A DNA stretch of 64,000 nucleotides. Origin: Aculops lycopersici. Its lineage: Eukaryota; Arthropoda; Arachnida; Trombidiformes; Eriophyidae. The position numbers and the translations under genes were made by a program. Where the stretch lies: NCBI GenBank assembly GCA_015350385.1, contig WNKI01000001.1, positions 1,543,870-1,607,869 on the forward strand, written 5' to 3'. The notes under the pieces are model-generated. The model saw only the letters and a list, made by a program, of their open reading frames with translations, had not been told where the DNA came from and searched no databases. Shown here piece by piece: positions 44,126-53,220 of this stretch; the first letter of the stretch is position 1, and each line of letters begins with the position of its first letter.

Positions 44126-46996
44126 GTTCACTCATCACTAACAATAATTAAAGGATTTTAAAGATCATCCACGTGATGCTTGTTTTGGTCTGTTAGTGCT
44201 AGTTGGAGATATTGTTAAACATTTAAATCACGAAAACAATTCTATCATGCTACTTCTTACGTCCTACTGACCCTGTCTTAAAGTGGAAAAGAATCACTCC
44301 ACTACAAAACCACTTGTTGCTCTTGGCTCAGGTGAGTCTGCCGGGTGAAAGATGTTCAGCGGAGCGTCCACTAAACCGCAAACAGAGGGATTGTTGTTGC
44401 GGCGGGCGAAACTTCAAACACAGAACTTGGTTAAGGCACTTGACCTCGAAATCTGAGTGGAAGACAAATTTTAAGAGACAAAGATGGATAGAGGAAATTT
44501 TGGCGTTAGTTCTAAGAGTGCCAATCACACTCACGACTTTCAAATCTAAACTCAAAGTTCTAAGAAATTTTGGAGAGTTGAGCCACTGAAATTGGCATTT
44601 GGATAGCGAGAGCGAAACTTTTTAGATTGTTGTTGTTTGCTAGTTGCTAGGCTTGCAACCGTTAGTTTCGCGTGAGCAGAGCTTGACATACGGCAGCTAT
44701 TTCGGCCACCTTGTGTTTGCGAGCTAGAATTTCTAGCCTAGAAACAGGTTGTTTGCGCCGTTGTCTCGCCAGAGAGTGAAATCTTGACGGCAATCGTTAC
44801 GCCTGTCTTCTCTTCTCCCATCTTGTCTAGTCTAGTTTCGAAGGAGTAGACGAATGGGATTTACGAAGCATATTATAGTTGACTTTTTCCCCAGGTGAGA
44901 GTTCTTCTCTCTTGCAAAGACCGCAATTGACCGCAACCACTTGTGCGCCACCACTCATACTCTCGATCCTGATCCCAAGAGGCGGATAACACCAAGTGAG
45001 CTCATTTCCTTGGTACATTATCACCGCTACAATCTAGTAAATATAGAGAATCGAGCAGCGACCGATCAAACTAAAAGGGTTTGTTTATGCTATTTTCCTT
45101 GCTGCTATCGCGGAGTCTTGAGTAGTGGTCCGGTGATCAAGGACACTGAGTATCGACTCCAGCAAAACTTAGTAAATTCCGTCCAACTTGCTCTGTTTTG
45201 TTGCTCCCATTCATATCATAAGTCTCAAGCTAAAAATCCCATAATCCTGCCAACTGTTGCCACTGGCGCCGCCATCACCCCCCCCCCCCATCTAGCCAAA
45301 AGTTTTCACTCCATCCGTTATCTTGCTCCTCGTCTTGCGCCCAAATTAAGAGGAATGAAGGAAAAACAGATAAGGGGAGCAACAAGACTCATCTAGTCTT
45401 TCAGCGCCAGTTTTGAAACTTTCAATCACCTGGTTGTCATGCCACGCTCACATTGGTGAACTCCGCTTTGTAGATCATAGTGTTTCATCATTCTACCGGA
45501 CGAGTTTGAACTTGAAACCAACTCCAAATGTAGAACTACGAAACTCGACTCGGAAACTAGGAATTATGTCGAGACTCAAGCAGTCAATTTACTGAGCATC
45601 CGCTGTGGCCGCCGTTAACTTGCTCCGATGACAAACTCACTCTCAAGCTTCAAACGAGTTTGTCACAAAACAAAAGTCTACCGAATCGACTAGTTTTTTC
45701 CGGTAAAATCTGGCGATATCCTAGCTCTTGAGATGATTCATGATAGCAACCTGTTGCTTCCATTCGATAAGACAGGCATACGGACGTGTTTCGAATTGTT
45801 GCTGGAATCTTGGCAACTGCTCAACTAGTTAGCTAGTGAGCAGGAGAATCTACTTCTATGGGGTTACATAACTGTCCCACAACAAAGTCCACATCCACGG
45901 TGTTCAGGAAAAAAGTGTATGTGTGAGAAGCGATGTTGCCTCGATAGACCAGCGCAGGTACTTGGCAGGTGGTTTGAAGCTGAGGCAATCCTAGCTAATT
46001 CCAGTTATCTCATCGAAGCTGGAATTGAAATTCGAATCCCGTAACTCTAGTCGCTCGATAGACTGGAAAGGAAACTATTACTACGACGTCGACGACGACT
46101 GTTGTACCGTTGCATTAGCTACAGTGGCAGCAACAGGTAGGCGCTGAGAGTAGCGGTTGCCGAGGTAATGTGCACAGCGGTTCTCTTGACTGCGGCGTCT
46201 CTCACCTGTTGCATCTCACCACAGAGAGTAAGACTGCGGCAGTGGTTTGGAGGCGGAGTCTCGTGTGGATGTTGAACTCAATTCAAGGCTAAGCTATGCC
46301 ATTGAATTGTGTCACTGATCCCCAGTTCTCTCAAGTGGAATAATATGAGCGAGGCTCAGAAAGATCTCGCGAAGCTCTCAAGTGGAAGCTGGACGACCAA
46401 CTCTCTCGCTATCAAAAAAAAGTTGACCAGCTAGACTTTTCCACCAAGCTAGCCGAACATCCACCTCTCGTTTGGTACAACGGTACACTGTTTTCAAGGA
46501 ATCTCTTGAAGATGATTACATGATGTGGCTATGACCACTTGGACTGTCCGGTCGGGTTGTCGTGTCTCACCGCCGAGCCATTTGACCAAACCGGCAACTC
46601 GGACCATTGCCACCGCTATTCGCACAAAAGAGTCGAGACTTGAGCAGCTTCTTTTGATTTACTCAAAGGTAGTAGCAGCATCGGTAGCAGTAGTGAGATA
46701 GAGAACCACAACAACACTCATCCCGACTAATTTCATTTCATTGCCAGAAATCTCACCTCTCGAAATCTTTGTGGTCATCATTGTCTCGCGCCGAGAAACG
46801 AGAAAGACGAAGAATTTGGCAATCGCCGATACATTGTGATTAGTTGTCTCCCATTTCAAGTTAGTCGTTGGTGGGCAAACAACAATAAGAGAAAACAACA
46901 GTGAATAATATTTGCATTTAAGTTCATTTTGAACTCGTCATATCAGCATCGAATTAATTGAAGTCATTCATAGCTAGCAAACAAGAAACAAGCAAA
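44126..46996. other. Gene-poor stretch, possible intron or intergenic
   Basis: About 2.9 kb with no convincing ORF. It contains an acceptor-plus-donor-like site at 44330 (GGCTCAG/GTGAGT), a strong-looking acceptor at 44893-44894 (TTTTTCCCCAG), and a run of 12 C at 45278-45289. If the gene at 42098 continues, this is its intron. Confidence 0.5.
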
Positions 46997-47749
46997 ATGA
47001 AGCTAATGGTCTCATCAGTAATCTTGGCACTTGTTGCCATCCATTTGGTTCAAGCTAGTCAAGAGCACCAACCTCAGGTTGTTTCCGGTCAACATCAACC
47101 AGCAGCACAGCACCAGCCACTTCAAAACCATCAGCAGCAGCAGCAACCTCAGCACCATCAACAACAGGTGGTTAGCAGCGAGCGTCAAGGTAGATCAATT
47201 GGCAATGGCGGAAACTCAAATGTCATTGAGCACACCTCTAGCAAGTCGCGCATAGAGGCCGAAAAGAGGCAGGTGCAAGAGTTTTTGACCACGAAGAATA
47301 TATTCAAGTCGCTGATTAAGTTACTCTTTGGAAACCAGGACGAAATCAGTGCCACATCCAGAAACGTGCTTGGCATTATGACCAAGATGCTCGATCTTCT
47401 GAAGAACACCTTTGGACAAAAGTCTCGCGGCGCCGGCGGGAGGACAATTAGAGACCATGCGGAGGATGTAGCCAACGCAGGTGTTTCCATTCTTCAGGGT
47501 TATGTCAAGTCAATGCTAGCACAAGATGACAAGTGTGTCCAGCGTTACCTGTGCCAAGCTAGCAAGGAGGCCACGAGGGACGGTCGCGACTTGGGCTATG
47601 TGATTGCCACGGTGGGCGGCTATGCCTCAAGCTACCTATTAGACGGATCAAAGTCGACCAGCTTCAAGAGTCTGCATGATGCTAGCACCAAGGGTCGCTC
47701 AATGGAGGATTGCGCCAAGTTATACGCAGAATGTAACGAGCAATACTAA
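46997..47749 (+). CDS. Secreted protein with Gln/His-rich linker and four-Cys C-terminal domain, 250 aa
   Basis: ATG 46997 gives a classic signal peptide (MKLMVSSVILALVAIHLVQAS). A frame open 13 codons further upstream begins with TTG. Then comes a Gln/His-rich stretch (about 23-65) and an Arg/Lys site (SERQGRSIG) that could be cleaved. The C-terminal domain is helical: an amphipathic repeat-like part (FKSLIKLLFGNQDEISATSRN and FGQKSRGAGGR), then CVQRYLC and a final C-x6-C pair (CAKLYAEC), four Cys in all. It resembles arthropod small secreted helical proteins with paired Cys, but I do not know the family. An AATAAA is at 47901-47906. Confidence 0.65.
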   Translation: MKLMVSSVILALVAIHLVQASQEHQPQVVSGQHQPAAQHQPLQNHQQQQQPQHHQQQVVSSERQGRSIGNGGNSNVIEHTSSKSRIEAEKRQVQEFLTTKNIFKSLIKLLFGNQDEISATSRNVLGIMTKMLDLLKNTFGQKSRGAGGRTIRDHAEDVANAGVSILQGYVKSMLAQDDKCVQRYLCQASKEATRDGRDLGYVIATVGGYASSYLLDGSKSTSFKSLHDASTKGRSMEDCAKLYAECNEQY

Positions 47750-47900
47750 TCATGTCGATATATCTGAAAGTTATTTATTTATTCGAATTTGTGGACGTAG
47801 AAACAGAAGGAAGGCGTGAATCATCAGAGAGGAAATGAAGATTGTGAAAACCAATATTACAATCTCAAATCAGAGATGTAACGTCATAATTCATTGAAAG

Positions 47901-47906
47901 AATAAA
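47901..47906 (+). terminator. AATAAA polyadenylation signal of the secreted-protein gene
   Basis: 152 bases after the stop and only 32 bases before the stop of the opposite-strand gene, so the two 3' ends are nearly touching. Confidence 0.6.
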
Positions 47907-47937
47907 GTAATATCATAATTTAAATTTCTTGCCTCGC

Positions 47938-48999
47938 CTATGACTTCTTCTTTTCACTCGCCGAAGGATCATACCTCTTGTTATCCTTTTGCATATTAGT
48001 TTTCGGACTAGGTGACTTATGATTGCCTCTTCTTCCAGCCCTAGTTGGTTTCTTTCTCGGAGAAGATGGTCCATGTGCATGGTTCTTATTCGTTTGTTGC
48101 GGTGGCGACTCATCGTCGATAGGTTGATTGTGCTTATGATGATCATGTGCAGCCGCCGCGGGAACAGGTTGCGCTATCTGGTTGCCAGGTGGTTGTGAGA
48201 GATTCATAGTTGTATTCCTTGATCTTCTCTGCGATTCTTTCTCTAGATTTGCCTTTTCCATCTGTAATCTATGTATTTGTTTCAATAGTTGCTGCCTCTC
48301 AGCGGATCTAGATGTTGTTACTAAAGTTTCAGCTTCTCGCGGCGATACGAATGCATACTCGCTGGTATTCTCTATGGTGCCCGCCGGTGGGATTGATACA
48401 TATCGACCAGATGTATCTACTGTTCCACCCCGTTGCCGTTCCTTACAACAGGCAAAGCAACTCCACAATCCGATACCTAACAGAATGACAACAATTGCAG
48501 CTCCAGTGCTGTACAATAATACAGTGATCAGTTTCCTGTCTGTCCACTTTTCCTGTTCCTTAGCTGTTGTTGTTCCTGTCCCTTTGGTATCAGGTTCAGT
48601 CGTTGTCTTAAAATTTGGAGCTGTTGTAAATGCAGTAGTAGATTTAGTTGCTTTTGTAGTCGATGTAATCTTTGTAGAGGTAAGTGATTCTGACGGTATG
48701 TAGGGTTCCGTTGGAAGTACCGTTGATTTATCTTCAAAAGATGATCCATTTCTATGAGTGGTCGTAGTGAGTCCTTTTCCCGCTTCATCACAAAATTTAT
48801 CGATTCTGTCCTTATAATCGACCACCAACATACGCCTACCCTGAAATTCCAAGCAACATAATATTCCGTAGTTCCCTACATGTCCGGTTTTGATTTTTTG
48901 TCTACCCAATGCATTACAGCATAGTATATAATCTGAATATCTACAAGCATTGACATAAGCAAATAGGAATGGCAGAAATATCCAACACTTGGCCAACAT
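47938..48999 (-). CDS. Single-pass membrane protein with a Cys-rich ectodomain and Thr-rich stalk, 353 aa
   Basis: A signal peptide begins at ATG 48999 (MLAKCWIFLPFLFAYVNA); a longer open frame reaches 49209 but starts with TTG. The ectodomain (19-75) has six Cys as C-x7-CC-x19-CC-x20-C. A Thr/Ser-rich stalk (77-145, likely O-glycosylated) follows, then a membrane span (about 157-180) and a Cys-rich juxtamembrane CFACCKE. The cytoplasmic tail has a Glu/Lys helix, a Pro/Gln/His-rich part and a very basic C terminus (RKKPTRAGRRGNHK). I recognise no family. It is tail-to-tail with the secreted-protein gene, and both encode proteins of the secretory route. Confidence 0.7.
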   Translation of the reverse strand: MLAKCWIFLPFLFAYVNACRYSDYILCCNALGRQKIKTGHVGNYGILCCLEFQGRRMLVVDYKDRIDKFCDEAGKGLTTTTHRNGSSFEDKSTVLPTEPYIPSESLTSTKITSTTKATKSTTAFTTAPNFKTTTEPDTKGTGTTTAKEQEKWTDRKLITVLLYSTGAAIVVILLGIGLWSCFACCKERQRGGTVDTSGRYVSIPPAGTIENTSEYAFVSPREAETLVTTSRSAERQQLLKQIHRLQMEKANLEKESQRRSRNTTMNLSQPPGNQIAQPVPAAAAHDHHKHNQPIDDESPPQQTNKNHAHGPSSPRKKPTRAGRRGNHKSPSPKTNMQKDNKRYDPSASEKKKS

Positions 49000-49275
49000 G
49001 TTTGTTGAATCGATATGTGGTAATGGTTGGCGCGGATAAAAAGGTAATTTCGGACTATGTTTTCCAAGACAGACGATAGCTCCAAGAACGAGATTGCAAT
49101 ATGCCAAGTGGTGGAAGCTGTTAGTCTCTCCTCTTTCTACATCGTGGCGAAATTTCAAAGTCTGTGACATAGGTCCGGCTAACATTAAAAGTTGTGTTAA
49201 TGAACACAAAAAAGATAACCATCTTCCAAACGATAGTTCGACGATGAAAGAACTGATTATTGAGGGAATGGAATT

Positions 49276-49617
49276 CTACAGATCACGAGTAGCCCACCTG
49301 TAAGCTTCTTCCTCATTTGCTTTTTTGTCCGTCTCCTTATCTAGTAGTTTCTTCTCATGTCCATTGGATCTATCGACGCCATCCCACCTGTATCCAGGTC
49401 TGATATTATATCGATTTGGTGGATACGGTCCTCGGTAAGTGGGTTTACCCTTGATACCTTGTTTTTTAAGTTCTTTTTCTCTAAAGTACTCAAGCATAGG
49501 ATCGTCAGCCATCTCACGACTTCTAAGCTCTGCATCAGCCCTGGATTCTGATTTAGCAGGGCCAGATTTGATAGTACTATCATAGTGATCCCTAAACGTT
49601 TCCTTTCTGGAGTTCAT
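49276..49617 (-). CDS. BUD13: BUD13 homologue, short C-terminal form, 113 aa
   Basis: BUD13 is part of the RES (retention and splicing) complex of the spliceosome. The conserved C-terminal part is plain: NRYNIRPGYRWDGVDRSNGHEKKLL (about 67-91), and YRWATRD at the very end, as in yeast and human BUD13. The earlier residues (SREMADDPMLEYFREKE) also fit the family block before it. The rest of a normal BUD13 (human over 600 residues) is absent. The start ATG 49617 follows an acceptor-like CATTCCCAG 17 bases upstream, so an upstream exon is possible, but the frame at the nearest upstream ATG (49738) does not splice in phase. Confidence 0.75.
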   Translation of the reverse strand: MNSRKETFRDHYDSTIKSGPAKSESRADAELRSREMADDPMLEYFREKELKKQGIKGKPTYRGPYPPNRYNIRPGYRWDGVDRSNGHEKKLLDKETDKKANEEEAYRWATRDL

Positions 49618-49873
49618 GATTACCCCGATGTATCCTGGGAATGTGAATCGATGAAATTAATTAAGGTAATTGAACATAACTATCAACAATGATTTGATAA
49701 ATACCGAGTGGATCGGCTCATCATCTAGAAGCGACATGTTAAAATGAGCGTCTTTACTGCACCAAAACAAATTGAGCATTCGGTTAGCGTACCGAGACAC
49801 GCCCACCTGCACTTCGTATAGGAAGTGCAACCCACGTCGTGATAGGCATTGTATATAAGCGAAAAGCTCAGAA
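49618..49873 (-). other. Spacer between BUD13-like gene and the Tc1 element
   Basis: 256 bases, probably the BUD13-like promoter and leader. It contains a short minus-strand ORF start (MSLLDDEPIHS, ATG 49738) followed by a GT; splicing that GT to the AG at 49635-49636 would lead to an early stop. Confidence 0.45.
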
Positions 49874-49875
49874 TA

Positions 49876-51204
49876 CACTGGCCGTCAGGTTTTTTGCCCC
49901 ATGAGTTTTTCAATTGTTTTTCTGTGCGCACGTTGGTTTCTATGGGAAATTCGCTTTAATAAACGTAAACACTGCGCCAAATTATTTGCACCACCTCCAA
50001 TTCTGTTCCATATTTCACCTGAGAGTTATTTTTTGCACAGTTTTCCACCTATTTATTGTTGATCAGCCTATAGGCCACCACCAAAACCTGCACAGAAATG
50101 TATAACGAGCAAGTTATTGAAATTATTGAGCAAATGCACAAGGACGGCAAAAGCAATGGCGAGATAGGAAAAGTGCTCCATATTGACCGATCGACCATCC
50201 GCCGAATATTGAACAGGCCCAAGGACAGGCAGAAAGGTAAGACTGGGCCAAAACCACTGATCGGACCGCGCGAAATCACCAAAATCAAGAGAACTGTGCG
50301 AGAAAGGGCAAAGTTCGAAAGCGCGAACCACCAGCCGAATTGTGCAATCTGAGCTAGGACTTGGCCATGTTTCCATTCGCACAATGCAAAGGGCCCTCAA
50401 ATTGTGCAGATTCGACTATCAGCCGGCCACCAAGTTAATCCAGTTGTCGGCGGCACACAAACGCGCGCGACTTGCAGCAGCCAGGAAGTGGATAGCGGAG
50501 AACCACCAGTGGGACATCACTGTGTTCACAGACGAGAAAAGGTTCTCAATGGATGGCCCAGACTCTTGGTCGTCGTATACCGACGAGGGGCGCCCTGTGC
50601 AGCTCAACAAGCGGCAGAACAACGGGGGCGGAATCATGGTCTGGGGGGCGCTACTGCCGCCGAACTTTCTCTACCTGCTGCGCATAGATGGTAAGTTCAA
50701 TAGTGCTGCTTTCTGTGCCGAAATCCTCAACCAAGCTGTGCCATTCATAGACGACATGTTTGGAGTTGGCAACTGGATTCTGCAGCAAGACAACTGCTCT
50801 ATTCACGCTTCAGCCGAAACTCGCGCTCACCTGAGTCGGCTGCAAGTTCGAACTTTTGAATGGCCAGCGCGCAGCCCAGATCTCAATATTATTGAGAATG
50901 TATGGAGCATGATGGTAGAGATCGTCTACAAGGAAAAAGCTCAATACAAAACAAAAGACGAGCTCTGGCAAGCCATCGAAGAGGCGGTCATCAAGATCAA
51001 CACCGAGCTCGCTTCAGACATAAAAAAATTGTACGATTCTGTAAGAAAACGTCACATCGCTGTCATTGAGAAGCGCGGTGACAAAATTGATTGATTTTTT
51101 TCATACAAGTGGGGCATTAAACTTGGCGCATCTGTGCACAAAACTCTGTGTTGTTTTTATTCTCTCATTGAATCTCCGTGGGGCAAAAAACCTGACGGCC
51201 AGTG
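49876..51204 (+). mobile_element. Tc1/mariner-family DNA transposon, 1329 bp, both ends present
   Basis: Terminal inverted repeats of 26 bp begin with CACTGGCCGTCA at 49876 and match perfectly, in reverse, the right end at 51204. Both ends are flanked by TA dinucleotides (49874-49875 and 51205-51206), the target-site duplication of this superfamily. A second, weaker similarity (around GCGCCAA) lies inside the ends. The single transposase gene is broken by one frameshift. The element is GC-richer than its neighbours. Inserted between the BUD13-like gene and the acidic-protein gene. Confidence 0.95.
50098..51094 (+). pseudogene. Tc1/mariner transposase with a frameshift
   Basis: Two overlapping frames: 50098-50352 (84 codons) carries the N-terminal helix-turn-helix DNA-binding part (EIGKVLHIDRSTIRRIL); 50342-51094 carries the DDE catalytic domain: first Asp in FTDEKRF, second in QQDN, and a third acidic residue (Glu) 34 residues on, in SPDLNIIENVW, so type DD34E. 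The second frame is +1 relative to the first. The reading frame of the second part extends upstream, so the change lies roughly at 50290-50330. Conserved catalytic residues are intact. This is a broken copy or a base-calling error; the terminal repeats being perfect suggests a young insertion. Confidence 0.9.
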
Positions 51205-51206
51205 TA

Positions 51207-51545
51207 AACTATGAGCAGAGCAGTACAGTCGTATCTACCGGTATAGTAATAGTAGAGTCGCCTTCATATGCTGAACCTAAAACTGCGACACGATCTCATG
51301 GTTACCTCACATTTCCCAAGGCGCAAAATAGCGCGCTCGTTTGTTGTTGTTTATATATCCGCACAGCTCAAGTTTCACAGCCTTGTTCATGCATTCTGAG
51401 TTGCACGCGCCCATTGTGAGTTCGATTGACGCGCCAAAGTCTTGTCCATCGAGAGGTTCCATTATAACTAATCATTTTTGAGTCTTGATCTGTTATGATA
51501 TTACAGCACAATCTTCAGTCTATCTGAATATTCCAACAAAGTACT
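51207..51545. other. Intergenic upstream of the acidic-protein gene
   Basis: 339 bases, unremarkable. Presumed promoter and leader of the plus-strand gene at 51546. Confidence 0.6.
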
Positions 51546-53150
51546 ATGGACTTTCTCGTCGAAGACTCGAGAGAGGAAAAGAATATTGAGGATTATTTAT
51601 TTAGTGGCTATCGGCCGAGCGGTCAGAAGTCTACCTTCGATGTGGAGCAACAGTTTGCGAAGCCCATACAAGATGAGGACTTGTTCGGATTCGTCGAAGA
51701 TGTTCCGGTAGATATTGTGCCAGACGAAATTATAGAGGATCCACCCGGAAAACCGGTCGAACCCGACAATGATTTGGATATACTCTCCGCGACAAATTTA
51801 TTTACCGGAGAGGCAGACCCGGAAATTTTAATTGCCAGGGATACAAACTCGCCAAGTAGAATTCTAACCGAAGACACCAATGCACCGGGAGATCCAGAAC
51901 AAGCTGAGAAACACACTCCCGTCGTTGACATAGATGATTTGTTTCCAGATGATTACTCCGACTCGTCAAATCATGCAGCAAACACCAGAGAGAACGCAAA
52001 TCCTGTCACCTACCAAAAACCAAAGCCAACAACTCCTGCCCAGGAGAAGATGAAGAGATTGATGGAACGAATCAAGCAACAAGCAATAGCTAGACAGAAA
52101 AAACCGCTGCAAATAGGTCAGGGCTTTGGCGAGGACGGTACAGTTGAGGCCACTATCGAACAACATAATATAGTTTCTAACACAAGCTCGAAGCTGATGT
52201 TCAACAAGCTATTCAACAAGTCGAAGAAGAATGATGACTCGCACGGTACACCAGAGAGGAAACGACAAACATGGCAAACTTACAAACAAGCTCTTCGTAA
52301 GGAGATATGTGCCCAAAAGCGCAAAGTCTGGGATGAGATCAACAAACCAGTTGAGGTTGTCGACGAGGAGGCAATTGTTAGGAGACGGGAGAAGGGTAGT
52401 GACGCTGACGGGGAAGATGAAGAGGATGAAGTTGGAGAGTCCGGTGAAAATGACGATATGGGAGAAAATACTGGTGTCGATGTTGATGATGATGCGGAAT
52501 CCGACGGTGGCATAGAGGCATTGGAAAGAGAGGAACTAGAGGATAGCGATGATGAACAGGTATCAAGGAAACGAAGACCTTTGGTTGCCAGCAGTAGCGA
52601 GAATATAGAGCAACAGGAGATCGAAGTAAATGACAGCAAGCAACTAGTTCCTGGAACAAATCAAAAGAATTTTCAAGAGAGTGATGAAGAAAATGAGGTT
52701 ACCAACGAAGGGCACGCTAGCGACTATGAGGCCGACGACGAGACACTCAAGGAGGATAATCTCGAAGAGTCTGGTGAAGATGTGATCATGGATGAGCTCG
52801 AAGATGACGAAAAGTCTAAATTAGATGGGGGGCAAGAAATTGAAAACTACACGAAGGTTGAAAGTGATGACGAAGACGTCAACAATTCAGACTTTGATGG
52901 CCTGGACGATGATTTCGACGACGACTCGGCGATGGATGCTGAAGATATTGTGAAGAAGGATATGCTGGTTGCAAACAAGAGCAAAACTACCACATCCAGG
53001 TTGAACATGGAAAGTGACGATGACAGTGACTATGGTAAAGGAGTTACTAGTTACCTGGACCTTGATGCTGAGTCAGACTCAGATTCGGACCGTAGAGTAA
53101 CAGCTCGAACGAGAAAACGAATAGTTATCGATGATGATGATGATGAATGA
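51546..53150 (+). CDS. Acidic protein with a basic central segment, 534 aa, unknown function
   Basis: One exon, ATG 51546 to TGA. The protein is Asp/Glu-rich from end to end. A Lys/Arg-rich part at about 160-270 (KMKRLMERIKQQAIARQKK; KRQTWQTYKQALRKEICAQKRK) stands out, followed by dense acidic runs and Ser-Asp sites (SDSDSD) typical of CK2 phosphorylation, and a short basic end (TARTRKRIVIDDDD). The layout recalls nuclear chaperone or replication-fork proteins such as Claspin, but no diagnostic motif is present, so I do not name it. Its 3' end is 70 bases from the MOGS 3' end. Confidence 0.72.
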   Translation: MDFLVEDSREEKNIEDYLFSGYRPSGQKSTFDVEQQFAKPIQDEDLFGFVEDVPVDIVPDEIIEDPPGKPVEPDNDLDILSATNLFTGEADPEILIARDTNSPSRILTEDTNAPGDPEQAEKHTPVVDIDDLFPDDYSDSSNHAANTRENANPVTYQKPKPTTPAQEKMKRLMERIKQQAIARQKKPLQIGQGFGEDGTVEATIEQHNIVSNTSSKLMFNKLFNKSKKNDDSHGTPERKRQTWQTYKQALRKEICAQKRKVWDEINKPVEVVDEEAIVRRREKGSDADGEDEEDEVGESGENDDMGENTGVDVDDDAESDGGIEALEREELEDSDDEQVSRKRRPLVASSSENIEQQEIEVNDSKQLVPGTNQKNFQESDEENEVTNEGHASDYEADDETLKEDNLEESGEDVIMDELEDDEKSKLDGGQEIENYTKVESDDEDVNNSDFDGLDDDFDDDSAMDAEDIVKKDMLVANKSKTTTSRLNMESDDDSDYGKGVTSYLDLDAESDSDSDRRVTARTRKRIVIDDDDDE

Positions 53151-53220
53151 TCTTTTCATAGGATCACAGCGGGAATCTGTTATTTGATTTATCTTATAAG
53201 TTACTATTTGTTCTCTTACA

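Noticed and set aside
44941..45010. A peptide resembling the end of a protein kinase domain (LDPDPKRRITPSEL)
   Set aside because: It is isolated, a stop lies shortly upstream, and the strong acceptor at 44893-44894 reads another frame. No other kinase motif is nearby on either strand.
47913..48791. Minus-strand ORFs at 47913-48146 and 48528-48791
   Set aside because: Alternate frames of the membrane-protein gene, without domains.
49657..49878. Minus-strand ORF as an upstream BUD13 exon
   Set aside because: Splicing its best GT to the AG before the BUD13 start gives a stop after four codons.
51546..53150. Naming the acidic protein Claspin
   Set aside because: Acidic and Ser-Asp-rich composition alone is not diagnostic; the CHK1-binding repeats and other known blocks are absent.
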